In this document: positions 41,393 to 52,929 of the stretch, piece by piece
Layout of the letters: every line of letters starts with the position of its first letter
Numbering within the stretch: position 1 is the stretch's first letter
Source: Amblyomma americanum
Lineage: Eukaryota; Arthropoda; Arachnida; Ixodida; Ixodidae
NCBI RefSeq assembly: GCF_052857255.1
Contig: NC_135497.1
Location: 551,738,113-551,802,112 of the forward strand
Length of the DNA stretch: 64,000 bases
Direction of reading: 5' to 3'
Position numbers and translations under genes: made by a program
Notes under the pieces: model-generated
Told to the model about the DNA's origin: nothing
Database searches by the model: none
What the model saw: only the letters and a program-made list of their open reading frames with translations

Positions 41393-43590
41393 TCAAGCCC
41401 TCACGGCATACCTAAATATGCAGCATGGATCCCTGACAACCTCCCTCCAGAATAGAAACACGCGGAGGTCATCCTCCTTTCCAAGCCCAACAAACCTCCC
41501 TTTACTATTGCACACTGCCTCATCTTCCTCACGTCTTGCCTTGACATTATTGATGAATGGGTAGCTTATACCCGTATTCAAAACCATATTGAGGCTAAGA
41601 GGCTCTTTCTCCCGCACATGCTCGGCTTCCTCCTCGGCCTTTCCTCCCAAGACGCCTTTCTCCTGCTCCAAAACGATGTACTCATGGGGATCCCATCTGG
41701 AGGCAAACACCTTCTCCTCACCCTGAACATCAAGTGGGCATTTGACAACATCGCCCTCACAGCCATCCTGAATGGCCTCAGTTATATGAACTGCGGCATC
41801 CGCATCTATCAGTACATCACCGCCTTCCTCTCCAACCGCACCGCCAAAATCGGAATGGGCACTACGCGATCCCAACCCTTCGACACTCCTAATAAGAGCA
41901 CCCAGCAAGGAGCTGTCCTCCCCCTCTTTTTTAATATCGCTATAGCCACCTGGGCCCACCAACTAGCTACTCAAGAGGACATCGGCTACACCAGGTATGC
42001 AGACGATAATATATTTAGGTCTACTCAAGGCACCCTCGAGGCCAAGGAAGAAGATCTTCAAATAGCCATCCTAACCGTCGAGGATTTCGTCACAAACAGC
42101 GGCATGCAATGTGCGCCGCATCAAAACTCGTCATTATAATACACGGACCCCACTTCTAGTCACCTGACCCTATCTGCCTCCGAATCCATGATCGTCTCAT
42201 TGATGAAGATGCGCTTATCCGCGTCCTCAGCCTTTGGGTTTAACACGACGGCAAACCCACCCACACCATGCATACCCTCCGCACCTCGGTTCTCACCACC
42301 CGCATGATCGCCTGCATAACGGGGAACAGGAAAGGCTTGCGTAAAGAGGGCACTCCGACTCGTGAAGGTCCCTGTTATCAGCCGCATTCAGTACAGCCTT
42401 CCCTACCTCCTGCTCACCAAGGCCAACGATAAAAGACTGAGATGTCTTAACCCGTACCTTTTCAAAACCGCTCTCGCACTCCCCATCTGCACGTCAACAT
42501 ATCGACTAGTGACTCTGGGCATCCACAACACCTGCGATGAAATCCAGGATGCGGTCCTCTCTTGCCAACGCTTGCGCTTACTCACTTCGTCACCGGAGCG
42601 GGCCATCCTCCTGCACATCAGGGATCTCCAAGCAACCCAAACACTCACCCTCACACGAATACTACCCAGCACCATACGCATCCACCTTTACCCAAGCTCT
42701 ATCCCCAGACACATACACCATGAACTCTAAAAGGCCAGGAGACACGCCCGAATCCGGCGTCTGCGAAGACCGCAGTCACGATTCTACCGCTGTCTACGAC
42801 GACATCGCCTCCTATGGCCTCCCACCGACATTCGCCTGTGTTGCCGTAGACAGCACAAACGCTCCGCTTCTGGCAGCCTCTGTCTGAGCACCAAACCCAA
42901 CCGCCGCTGAAGCGATCGCTATCGCCTTCATATTAGAAATGAGTGACGCCCATTCGAACAACAGTTACATATTCACAGACTCTGTAGCCACCTGTAGAGC
43001 GCATAGAAGCGGCCGTGTCCCACGACAGGCGCTACGCATCCTGGGACGCACTCTCCATCAAAACGACGTCATGACCTGGGTCCTGTGCCACGAGCGCCTT
43101 GATGGCAACGTCCGGGCGGACACCTTAACTCGAGATTATATTCGCCAAGCGGGCCCATCCCCTCCGGCCCTATAACCCTTATCCTCCCACTTCGCGACCC
43201 GGCTCGAAAGCCAACGCCTTAATACACCCCTCTACCCTCTACTCTCTCCCTCATTCCTCCCTCTCCTCTGAAGAATCCTGCCTCCTACGGCGTCTTCAAA
43301 CAAACACCTATCCCAAACTACACTGTTTACATTGCCTACACCCAACTCAACAGTACCACGACACCCCAACCCTAACACATATCGCATGGACATGTCCCCA
43401 AAAACCCCACCATATAAGGTCGCGTAATGTGGCCCTGGGGCTTTGGGAGGAGAAGCTGACCAGCGTACACCTCGACGACCAGGCAGCGCTCCTTCTCATC
43501 GCCAGAAGATCGGCAGAAGCCTCCGGAGTCCTGGACTCGGGGCTCACAGACATGCGATCCAGCCACCATGCTCTTGAATAAACGTTCACC
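41393..43590 (+). pseudogene. I-group LINE ORF2 (RT, RNase H, C-terminal zinc-binding segment)
   Basis: A plus-strand remnant of the second ORF. From the N side: KYAAWIPDNLPPE and AEVILLSKPNKPP near 41415-41500; RT motif A LLLTLNIKWAFDNI near 41710 (normally ALDIKGAFDN, so the first aspartate is lost); motif B STQQGAVLPLFFNIAI near 41905; motif C YTRYADDNIF near 41990 (YADD intact). A frame break near 42140-42360 follows. A connection domain lies at 42362-42730, and RNase H has FTDSVATCR near 42975 and ERLDGNVRADTLTR near 43090. A Cys/His segment (LHCLHPTQQ, HIAWTC) lies near 43330-43395, and the end is LDSGLTDMRSSHHALE. Full ORF1 and the endonuclease are missing: 5'-truncated at the Ty3 border. 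Confidence 0.85.
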
Positions 43591-43628
43591 CACTCACTCA
43601 CTCACTCACTCACTCACTCACTCACTAA
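43580..43628 (+). repeat. (ACTC)n tail of the I-group LINE
   Basis: Directly after the ORF2 stop and an ATAAACG, the unit CACT repeats about ten times (43589-43626). I-type elements end in short tandem repeats instead of poly(A), so this is the 3' terminus of the element and not an independent microsatellite. Confidence 0.8.
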
Positions 43629-45212
43629 TTCACTTAAGAAATCACTTGTGTCTTTTGCGGTTTTTCTTTGTTCTATTGACTTCCCAACTGACCTACATCT
43701 ATACCCTCAAAAGAGGGTATATTTTTAAACTACCGCTTATTAACAGACCCCGTGCGATGCCAATATGGCTCCCGGGTGTCGTCTCGGAAGTCGCTAGAGA
43801 TGCTCTTATTGCACTTTATACGTTTGCTTACTCACCAGATCTTTCAGTGGTTACGTTGTTTACGGCTGTGTGTGACAGTACCGTGATTTGTTCCAAGATG
43901 TGCTGAAGTCTCGTGTGCCATGGCTGAGGAAAACCCTGCGCCGTGCTTTCGCTCTTAGTGGAAACGCGGACACACAAAACGCTGGTCACGCCCAAACGAA
44001 GGGGAAAGAAGTTCACAGAACCAGGTCAATAGGTAGAAGCAGTATGAGAGGGAACACGGGGACGCGTGGCCTCCGCGCTTCGCGAAGCGCTGCCACCGAC
44101 AGCCGACCAAAGTGGTCGGCACCAGGCGCGTACGCGGAAAGAGCAGCCGGCCATGTTCACCGAGCATGTGCCTTTGCCGCCGGTTGCCGCCTACTCCAGG
44201 CGGCAGCGCTTCGCGAAGCGCTGATTGCTCGCGCTCTCGTGTTCTCTCTCATATTGATTGTACCAGTACTTATCGTACGCCTCTGTCAACCACGCAGAGA
44301 AAGAATTTCTTTTTGTGCCTCATCAATACCTCCTCCTGTGCGGCGTCGACATACAAGAGTTTCTACTGCCGCAGCATTCGTGCGCCCACTACGCGACGCT
44401 GTGTAGAAAAGTTTACTGTTCCATGGAATGTTCTGGATTATTACGAGAATGGCATACATGCGCGAGCGATGTCGTTGGTATGCTAAGCGCGACCGCGACT
44501 GCATTACGAATATTGAGGAAACAGTAATTCTGACGGCGTGGCGCCAGCTAAATCTCGGGAGGATGTCTCTGTCTGCAGGCCTTCAGTCGTTCCGTACGCA
44601 ACAGAGGGCTTCGGTGAGTACTAATATCATTCTAAAGAGGTAGCGCGGTTTGTCATTTGGAGTTCCTACCAAGGAACATGACTTAACTGCCGGAGCTGTG
44701 CCATGTCATCTTGTTTGTAACCGCTCGACCAGGACAGTGCTAGAATGCTTATAGCTGCGATTTTATGAAAGAAAGGCGGCACTGTTTTGTACTTGTTAAG
44801 GTGCACTGAACCCACCAGTTTAAATGTAATTTACTGAGTGTATATTGCTGTTTCTGTGTTCGTCGTCCGGGTTGTGCGCCGTCCTTGAACTAGTAGATCA
44901 GTGTGTCTCATAAAACTGTTCATGCTACTTCTATGCCTGTTTTTGTTCTTTTCTGTACACCACAGATACACCGGTACAAGCCCGGCTAGCTGATGTCGAT
45001 TCGTGTCTGGGTTTCCATTCGCGAGATGAAGAAATTTCAACAGGTCACTTTCCATTCAATTTCACTTGCAGTTTTTACACAAGGGAGGTGCAGGCGTTCC
45101 TAATCCGCAGCATTTTCTTGTCATTTCAGAGGTAGGCGCAGCTGGAGCGCACAATTTCCTGAATCAGTTGCGGAAAGCGTATGATGCATAGAAGGCAGTG
45201 CCAGCCGATGTA
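43629..45212. other. No gene recognised; palindromes at 43700 and 44075-44222
   Basis: TATACCCTC AAAA GAGGGTATA (43700-43721) is a perfect hairpin. The 16-18 bp self-complementary text GCGCTTCGCGAAGCGC occurs at 44075-44090 and again at 44205-44222, with CCGACCA/TGGTCGG between them. 43980-44260 is CpG-rich. Plus frames of up to 172 codons (43888-44406) run through this palindromic DNA without motifs. Confidence 0.5.
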
Positions 45213-45412
45213 CAGTCGCGAGTAAAAAGTTTAGCACAATGACATCACCAGAGCGGTGAAAATCGTACCTCGCGGCTGGCGCGGTGCCGTGCTTTGCGAA
45301 CATACCTAGCACTTTTGTCATCAGAGGGTTTCTAACCACAGGGCCCAGCGTTGCTATCTGCAGCTGTGGTTGCATGTCACTGCTGGTAATCTTTTTTTTT
45401 TACTCGCGACTG
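45213..45412. mobile_element. 200-bp Tc1/mariner-like MITE
   Basis: The termini are CAGTCGCGAGTAAAAA on the left and its inverse, TTTTTACTCGCGACTG, on the right. TA stands at both outer edges (45211-45212 and 45413-45414). A CAGT start, A-rich inner terminus and TA duplication are typical of Tc1-like elements. There is no transposase frame. TIR length is about 17 bp. Confidence 0.85.
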
Positions 45413-46725
45413 TAGGGCAACACATGACACAGAAGTATAAAGTCAAACAATTCGCAACAGACTTCGAATTGGAAGCCCGCACTGACATTCCAAATCTGTA
45501 TCTATTCATCAAGATTGCTAACCTTCTAGCACGATAGGAAATAGACATAAAGTTTGAAGTCACCTGAGTGACAGAGCTGTGCTAGTGCTTTTCATTCTTG
45601 TAAAAGCCATTTCACTTGCTTCGGTTGGAGTTCACTTTCAGTGCAGTGCATCATATGTGCACTGATAGTTTGCTCACACGCTTCCTCTTCCGACGCTTTT
45701 TAGTCGTCCAGTGAGTGGTCTTCAAAAGAGGTGGCTTAGAACAATATGCCGGCGTAGTTTGAGCAGTTCAACAGTCAGAGGGGTTGTACACTTCCCTGAA
45801 GTTCCAGTTGAGAGCTCAAATTGTGTTACAAGTTCGTTTCAAACACACTGACGTGATAAATCAGCTTATGCAGTTAAACTTCCTGTTTATGTTTGTCCAG
45901 TAGGCATAATCAGCTTCATTAGTGCCGCGTTTGGACGACGTGTATCTGGCAAAGGCATAACGACGCGCCCTGGTTTTCTTAACATGTTTGCATCATTGCC
46001 TGATGACCTCATGGTGGATAGAGGTTTTCTTTGAAAATATATGCGCATCTCTCGCTGGGAAATTATTGTTGCGCTCCTTCTCTAAAGAAAGAAGAGACAG
46101 TTTTCTCATTCTGATGCTCTGGACAAAGCCGACATTGTAAGGAGTCGAGCGCTTGTAGACATTGTCAAACGGAAAGTAACAATATTCAGTGTTTTAATTC
46201 ACGTTGTTATAGGAAATTTTACCACATATTGAGCGCCTCTTTCCAGTAGCATGTGGCATGACGAACCTGTGTTCACCAGTACTGGATGACAATAACGTTT
46301 GTAGATGTGGGCTGTTGTATTACCTAACTTTTTAGTGCCACGGGATAAAAGGCGTGCCATAGTGGATGGCTATGGGTTAATTTCAGCCGCCAGGGATTCT
46401 TTCAGCTCCAGCAAAACATCAGTACAAAGGTGTTCTCACACTCTGCCTTCATCTAAATTCAGGTTTTAGCCTAACGATTTTAACGTCATGTCAATATTTG
46501 GTTATGTGGGCGAATTCAGCGAGCACCCACTTAAGATATACACGAAGCAACTTACAAAGCAGCTCCTGCATGCGTTGAACAGCTCTCGTCACCGTGACCA
46601 CCAGTGGCACATGTAGAGGTTCAAAAATAGAAAGCCCAGTCGAACTTGGGAATAATAAGTGCGCATGCGTTTTAATGCGTCGCTTTCGCCATTACTGATA
46701 TTGTCTGTCAGTTTTCTTTTCTATA
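45413..46725. other. No gene recognised
   Basis: AT-rich DNA with no frame above 70 codons beyond 45563 and no repeats that I can define. Confidence 0.5.
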
Positions 46726-47862
46726 TCAGCTGACCAATGCTGTGGTGTTTGCCCAACACTGAAGCATTACTTCGACCGGGATTTTTTTTTCACCTAGAAA
46801 AACAATACCATCGGGGCTGTAGCCCAACCGTGGGACTTTGGAAGCGACTACCAGCCCTAGCCGGCTAACCTTTTCGCTTTGCGTATGTAAATACTCTCGC
46901 AGTGCAAGAGGCTCGCTTTCTTTTCGATGCTGTGTTACTTGACTGATAGTGAGAGTCCAGGGTTGACAGATTCTTTCCACTTTTGCTGCCCTTATGTGCC
47001 ACTGAATTTCTTGGAATGTGAAGACATCTCTGCAGATACTACCAGTTGTACGTTTTTTCTTACGCTTTGCCAGAGTGTGCACTGCTGGTTGACTGTCCAT
47101 TCGCATTTTTTCTCGGTCAGCGCTCACATGTACCTCGTTTTCACATAATTCTCTATCTCTTGTATCTAAAATATTAAGTGAGGACCTTCGCAGTGGAGCT
47201 TTCATCCTGCTCTTCCTCATTCAAAGAATTGAAATGACGTACTCACTAAGAGGAGAGTTTGCCCAGTCTTTTCTACTTGGAGTGTAAGAGATGCCAGAAT
47301 CATTATAACCGCTGCTCGTTCGAATAGTTTGCTGCCTTCGAAAACGTGTTTTGTGATTAGTTATCACTAAATGTTGCGTAGCTTCAGTCATCTGTTTCAC
47401 AATATCACTTTTAATAGCTTGCGGAAATGTTTTCCACGTCGGCTGCTGAGCAGGGCAAAATTCATTCACTGCTCGTGGCTTATGCAAGCTGGGCGCAGTG
47501 GCACGACCCCACTGCTGCTGGACATCGGTGCAAGAGAGTGCAAAGGCTGTCTGTGCTTTCTCTGAGCACAAAAATAAAGATGAAAACAATACTGAGTTTC
47601 TAAGATTCTTGCTACTGTTCTTATTGGCATGCATAAGGTTGTCTCCATAATATGCAGACAAATCAAAGGGGTCATGAGTCAAAGATATGCTTGTGACAAG
47701 TATTGTTTGAGCTGCTGGCAGCCTCTGGAGGGCATCGTCTATGCAAACAACCAAGTTATGCAAAAAAAAATTATTTGCCAGTTCCAACAAACCAAGGAGG
47801 TGCAAGAAATGTATGTGCAATCGCCCTAAAGATGAAAGAAGCCATATGAGAGACGCAGTCAC
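46726..47862 (-). pseudogene. Broken YqaJ-type exonuclease-like gene (with SWIM-type N-terminal region)
   Basis: Two adjoining minus-strand frames of 213 and 164 codons meet at 47221. The upstream frame has DDALQRLPAAQ, SCTDVQQQWGRA, then KPRAVNEFCPAQ and SPLSEYVISIL. The downstream frame has KESEPLALREYLHTQSEKV, then LGYSPDGIVFLGEKKIPVEV. The E-x-ALxxY and SPDGI(V) blocks are the core of YqaJ-like nucleases (lambda-exonuclease fold), with the aspartate of SPDG kept; the following EIK lysine is changed (VEVM). A Cys/His SWIM-like stretch should precede it and is only hinted at near 47790. In ticks such genes are numerous and often transposon-associated; that is recollection. At least two frameshifts make it a pseudogene. 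Confidence 0.55.
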
Positions 47863-48230
47863 AGTATCAATATCTGAGTGCCATATTATTTATATCTATA
47901 TTACTTCTATAATGCTGACCACTTCAGTTTCATTTGAAATGTACTTTTAGACAGGCTGAGGCACAGAAGATGGTAGAAAAGTGTGCACGCTGACTGCATG
48001 ACGCTGAATCACACGTACCTTACTGGTTTTGCACACAGCCGTGGTTCACGGTCATTTCTCTATGCGCTTGAATTCCAGATTCCAAATCTTTCACTGCAAT
48101 CAATTCTGTTTCCTATCATACATGTTTAGTGTATCGTAAATAAAAGCGCGTGAAAACAACGAACTACCTGTCACCGGCATGGGTTCGCGTCTAGTCCCTG
48201 TTTGTAAAAACGCGAGTAGATGTCCACGAA
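47863..48230. other. No gene recognised
   Basis: AT-rich flank. The last bases (48218-48225, AGATGTCC) are the left duplication of the next SINE. Confidence 0.5.
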
Positions 48231-48459
48231 GCCGCCGCTGTGGCTCAGTGGTTATGGCACTCGGCTGCTGACCCGAAAAACGCGGGTTCCAGCACGGCCG
48301 TGGCTTTCGCATTTCGATTGAGGCGAAATGCTAGAGGCCCGTGTGCTGTGCGATTTCAGTGCTCGTTAAAGAACCCCAGTTGGGTAAAATTTCCGTAGCC
48401 ATCCACTACGGCGTGCCTCATATCCTGGGTCGCTTTGGGACGTTCAACCCCCATAAACC
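48231..48459 (+). repeat. Ruka-like tRNA-derived SINE, full length
   Basis: The head has the A box TGGCTCAGTGG, the arm GGCACTCGGCTGCTGACC and the B box GGGTTCCAGCA (slightly decayed). The body has GGCGAAATGCTAGAGG, the CCGTGTGCTGTGCGATTTC block and CGTTAAAGAACCCCA, then a 3' region CACTACGGCGTGCCTCATA, ending CCCCCATAAACCA. AGATGTCC flanks both sides (48218-48225 and 48460-48467), with partial identity beyond. The same element lies at 57069-57305. From memory it resembles the tick SINE named Ruka. It would be transcribed by RNA polymerase III. Confidence 0.85.
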
Positions 48460-51400
48460 AGATGTCCTTGAGCATTTTCACGCTATCATCGATATACTAA
48501 GCTTTTCGGAGAGTGTCTCTTTGCGTACTGCGACGTTCAGTCGGTGCGGCGGACACTCGACTGCAGCCGTCTGCAGGCAGAGCGATTCGGTGCTGATCAA
48601 AGTGTGTATGCGATAGCCTTGACGCCGCAGCATACGATGTGATTGCCATTAAACATTGCATCAGCTTCAATTACACATCTGTGTCTCTCTAGAGAGAGAT
48701 TTTATTACCTGTCAAGACACAAGCGGGTCTGGCGCGCCTTGCTCTTCAAGACGCTCATGCTTCCGAGACGCACCGTCCTCGCCTCGTCAGCCGTGCTGGA
48801 CTCCTGTCGCACCACTCATGTTCGCTCGAATGAGCGATTAGCGGGGGGCTGAGGAGGCCAGCACTTGCACCGTGCCGCCATGATGCCTGACTCTACACGC
48901 CGGCTAGCTTCACTTTCTGGCCGCTATTCCGGCCTTTGGAAGTGGCGTGCCTGATTTTTCGGAGAGCTACCTTGCAAATACGGCATATAAAAGGCGCCAC
49001 TCATTATTTTTCGCAGGCGGTTGGAATGAGGTTGGTTTTGTATACTTTTATTTGTGATTTGCTTACCAGCGCAATCATCTTTCAGCGCAGAAAAAAACAT
49101 CGGCAATGTTTCTGAGGAATAATCCGTCCGTCTTGCTTGATTTGATATTTCCCTTTTATGTCCCTTTAAGACCCCACAACACGAAGTATTCCTGTGTTCA
49201 CACTGCGGAAGCAGTAGGCAATTATTTTCCACTGCTATAGCGAACGCTAGGCGAAAACTGCCAAGAGGTGCTCTCAATGAGTTTTACTATATTCAGTTTA
49301 TTGACATTCTTCAGCCGGAATGAAATGTGCGTCATGCCATGTGCCGTCAGCAAGAACTGAAGCTGCATATGTTTGTGCAAAAACCATTCACTGGCAACAC
49401 GCAATTCTCGTACAGCCGATACTTTGAGAACAATATTGTTCCTTTCTTTGTAAAAAAGGACTCAAAAACTCTAAACTTGAGACTCAAACTCCAAACTCAA
49501 AAACTGAACTCAAAAAGTGGCCAACTAAAGGATTCTTTTCTTCAAAGCTTCAGGTTATCACAACACCGCTCCACTGAGCTGCTCTGCACTATGTTCTTTG
49601 CTCTTTGTTGATAATCTTCATAACTGCAAAAAAAATAATATATGTGAAATCACATGCAGAGACTTTGTGCAAAGACGACGAATACCATACACTAATTTAT
49701 TTCACGGACAGAACATGGCAGCCAATTCACTTATTTTGCATGCGTGATTTGCTATGCTCTCGGAGACGCTCTTTCCAAATAGCGGAGCACGCAGGTGGAC
49801 TCGCCAACTCGCCGGACTCGGTTCCCGTACGGAGCCCAAGAAAAGACCGCGCTCATGGTTAAGGACACGCGACACCGGGCGCGTGGTATAGACGCGCCAT
49901 GCAAATAGCGATCATAGAGTTTCGGGCCGTCAGGTGACGCGCCGATGGTATTTTACGTTAAACCCCTTGATATTGAAAGCATAGCAACACTCTCCTCCAC
50001 AAGTCGCGTTTTCCTTCTCTATTATCCTCTCCCACCGGCTGTGCGCGCTGCGCACGGCACGATGTGTTCGCTGGCACACGTGAGCGCGCCTGAGTTCGCG
50101 CTTTTTTTCACGCTCTATTATTGAACGCAACCACCAGAAAGCGATTAAACAGAACCACCAGGAAATGCTGCGACATGCTTGATTCTACCATGATTCAGAT
50201 CACCTTCTCGCTTGAGCAATGAAAGTGATAAACGTGAGCGCTTGCCGCGTGAACAATCAACAGTGCAGCATTCTGCAAGATTTCACCTAACTCTGCATTT
50301 TCGCTTTATGACACTGTTCTTTTGCTGCCGAGCGAGGTAAAGATTGCGGCAATTTTGTTAAATATGTCATTTCCCGAGTAAAGTATCAGAAGCAGGGTTA
50401 GTGGCAGCAAAAATCCTGGGACATTTTTTTTATAGCGTATTATGCTTTTTCTAAGAAATTTCAGGCCGAAAAATGTAAGTTTGGCTCCTCGCTGTGATGC
50501 ACATACAGAGGCTTCATTGCCTGGCCAATACAAATTTCACGGCTACTTGAAGAAAAGAATTTTATTTCTAGCCTTTGTTAACTTTCCTGACTTCTGCAGA
50601 AGTTAGCCCGGAAAAGGTTTTGGCTTAAAATTTTTAGATTGCTGGTGTCAGCGGAAGATTAGATAAGTGGTGGAACGATGATATACTCTAGATGACTTAT
50701 CTACGCTGGTCCTTCGAATGCATTTAAGGAGTGCTTCAGATGGCCGAGCTGAAACAATATTCAGCACTCTAAAACACGATCAGAAACGATGTAGTTGTTC
50801 TTTGAGGGAGTCAGCTTCACACAAACAATTCGTACTTTTTTATAAACTATAGAGTTGAACAATCTGATGTTATTTCGAAAGCATTATTCAATGTAGTATA
50901 TCATAACTATTTTCACTGTGACGAGTAAACGCTCGACCTAAAAAACACCTTTTCTGTCGCTGCCTACTAACGTGGCGTTAAACCTCGGAATCGCGGTAGA
51001 GTTGCCCGCATTCGCGACAGTCGAACAAACGCTTTAATAGCTCTAACGATTAACATCCCCTATAGTGCCTAGACCGACGATAGTATACCGCCATTACAGC
51101 TACCGCACTAGAGTTCTGGGGCACACAGGAAAGAGACCACCGTATACGCTACGAAAATCACGAAGGTTTCTATTTTGCGCCACGTCAGAAGCACGCATAT
51201 TTACTAGCAAAAAAAGAGAAGAAAACTAATGTTGCGACGGAAGCGTTTTTCTCGCAAATGCACACTAAGATTCGGAATTAACGGGGCTATAATAGGCGTA
51301 ATCCACACGCCAACAAACGCGTATAAAAAACACAGAGCAATGCCATAGAATGTAAATATTGATTTGTGAAACGACGCACAATGATCAGCGAACTAAGCAA

Positions 51401-51480
51401 AATTATCAGCTTCGAGAAGATCTCGCAAAAAATTTTAAGCATGCACACTAGTTTAGGTACCACTAAATAATCTTGAGCAT
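48460..51480. other. No gene recognised
   Basis: Open frames of up to 117 codons (48924-49277, minus) lack motifs. 49780-50110 is GC-richer. Nothing in the region shows transposon termini that I can define. Confidence 0.5.
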
Positions 51481-51612
51481 CCCCTTTTTTCTACGGCTCA
51501 TGTCATTTTTTCCCCGAGCAATCGCGAACAGCACGACGCCATCTTCACACCAGCTTGTGCACTAAAATGCACCGCAACCGGGCATAACGCGGCACTAAAA
51601 GTAGAATTCGAA

Positions 51613-51909
51613 ATGTCAGTGTGTAATTCCACAGAGCTCGACCAGCAGCAGAGGCATGCAGACAGCCTGGAAATTGTGCCGCCGAAAAACGAAAACACAA
51701 ACAAACGATTCTTTCGCACGCGCTTCCCAGGCAGCCGCGAGAGGGGCCAACCATTAGTCAGAAAAGCGCCGAGTAGAAAGACGGGAGAGGAGGATGTGCG
51801 TGGTACTGCGGTGACACAGTTCACAGAAATGCGCTACTTTCAGAGTCAAGGAACTTTAATTTTACCGGCGTGTAAATTTGACCCCACTTTGGTGTACGCA
51901 ATTTTACAA
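51613..51909 (+). CDS. Possible first coding exon of an unknown host gene
   Basis: The ATG at 51613 opens a 99-codon frame that ends at a consensus splice donor, CAAG then GTGAGT (51906-51915). The frame reads on past the donor only to a stop at 51931. The product is hydrophilic and charged: basic in the middle (NKRFFRTRFPGSRERGQP), ending QSQGTLILPACKFDPTLVYA. There is no signal peptide or membrane segment. On the opposite strand GAAGATGGCGT (51538) opens a 14-codon frame, and a TATAAAA lies at 51322, so the area could be promoter-proximal. I recognise no family. The next exon is not identifiable; the frame at 52137-52376 is a candidate without a clean acceptor. Confidence 0.3.
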
Positions 51910-51933
51910 GGTGAGTATTGCTTGAAGTTCTGA

Positions 51934-52514
51934 TCATCAGTGCTTAAATTACTCTCCTTGGATTAGCACTCAATGCTACCTAATGCATCAGTACATAGTG
52001 CTCTGTTCAACAACCTCTGATAGAGCGGCTATTTGCACACTACCGCGAAGTGTAGTGATGTTTATTTCATCACAGTCTTTGATTCGTTCTTCACCACGAG
52101 GAGAGAAGCAAAGCTAGTGCAAAAGCTCTACACATAATGTACAGCCAACATGAACAAGCGGTATATGTAGACAAAACTTTAGATATGAAACAGGAGACCA
52201 CCTCAAGGCGACTCCAGATGCGATCCTTCACGACTTCTTACCTACTATCAAAGTTCTATCCCGGTGATTACTACCTGGAATATACACTATGTGGCGAGAT
52301 AGCCACAGCGTATACGTACGAAGGGCACAAGGAACCGGAAGAGAAGGCGGCTAACTCTCGACTGAACATTTCATGAAAACAAAAATAACATGAAGTACAT
52401 GAAATAGCAAAACAACGGTGCACTTGCAATAAAGGCAGGGAGAAAAATTTTTCAATGCAGTGTACAAAGGCATGGTTGCTCGTTAAAAGCATTCACAACT
52501 TGTATTCAATGACT
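51934..52514. other. No gene recognised
   Basis: A plus frame at 52137-52376 (79 codons) has no motif. It could be an exon of the gene suspected upstream, but I see no good acceptor. No repeats. Confidence 0.35.
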
Positions 52515-52625
52515 GCTTTCCAGAAATAATTCTTTGCTTGTACAGCACGTATGTGGAACGCCCTGCCCGTTAGTGTTGTGTCATTCCCGAGTGTTTGTTC
52601 ATTCGTAAATGCGATAGCGAAGTTA
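52515..52625 (+). pseudogene. CR1/Jockey LINE ORF2 C-terminal fragment
   Basis: The frame ACTARMWNALPVSVVSFPSV, CSFVNAI then a stop matches the closing block of CR1/Jockey-type ORF2 proteins (WNxLPxxVV...F). It is a very short 3' fragment. A pattern of the same kind closes the elements at 55.5 kb and 60.4 kb. Confidence 0.6.
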
Positions 52626-52929
52626 CCTGCGATTTTTTGAATAAAAGCTTCTTTGTCTGAGTACCACAGGTATTTGAATTTTTTTTAGCTGTTACTCGAG
52701 CGTATATCACATCGCGATTGTTTGCGCCAATTGACTCAGCAATTGAGCCACTACTGCGAATGGTGCTGAATTTTGACATGTGTGGGCACTTTTTCTTGAG
52801 AGCATTGCTGTCTGCTTTTTTTCTCTTGGATTTATTTTTATGTCGCCGATTTTTTCGTTTAGTTTCGTGCTAAAACGCTGCACACTGTAAATGTTCTGTA
52901 GTTTTGAACACGGCGGCGTCAAAGGCCCC
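52626..52929. other. No gene recognised
   Basis: 3' flank of the LINE fragment; AATAAAAG near 52640 may be its tail. The rest is unremarkable. Confidence 0.4.

Noticed and set aside
41393..41962. 189-codon minus-strand ORF
   Set aside because: It is antisense to the I-group LINE RT, whose motifs A, B and C are readable on the plus strand.
43589..43626. CRISPR-like short direct repeats
   Set aside because: It is an uninterrupted (ACTC)n simple repeat at a LINE 3' end with no spacers.
43888..44406. 172-codon plus-strand ORF as a gene
   Set aside because: It runs through CpG-rich palindromic DNA; arginine/alanine-rich composition and overlapping open frames in other phases suggest base-composition bias instead of coding.
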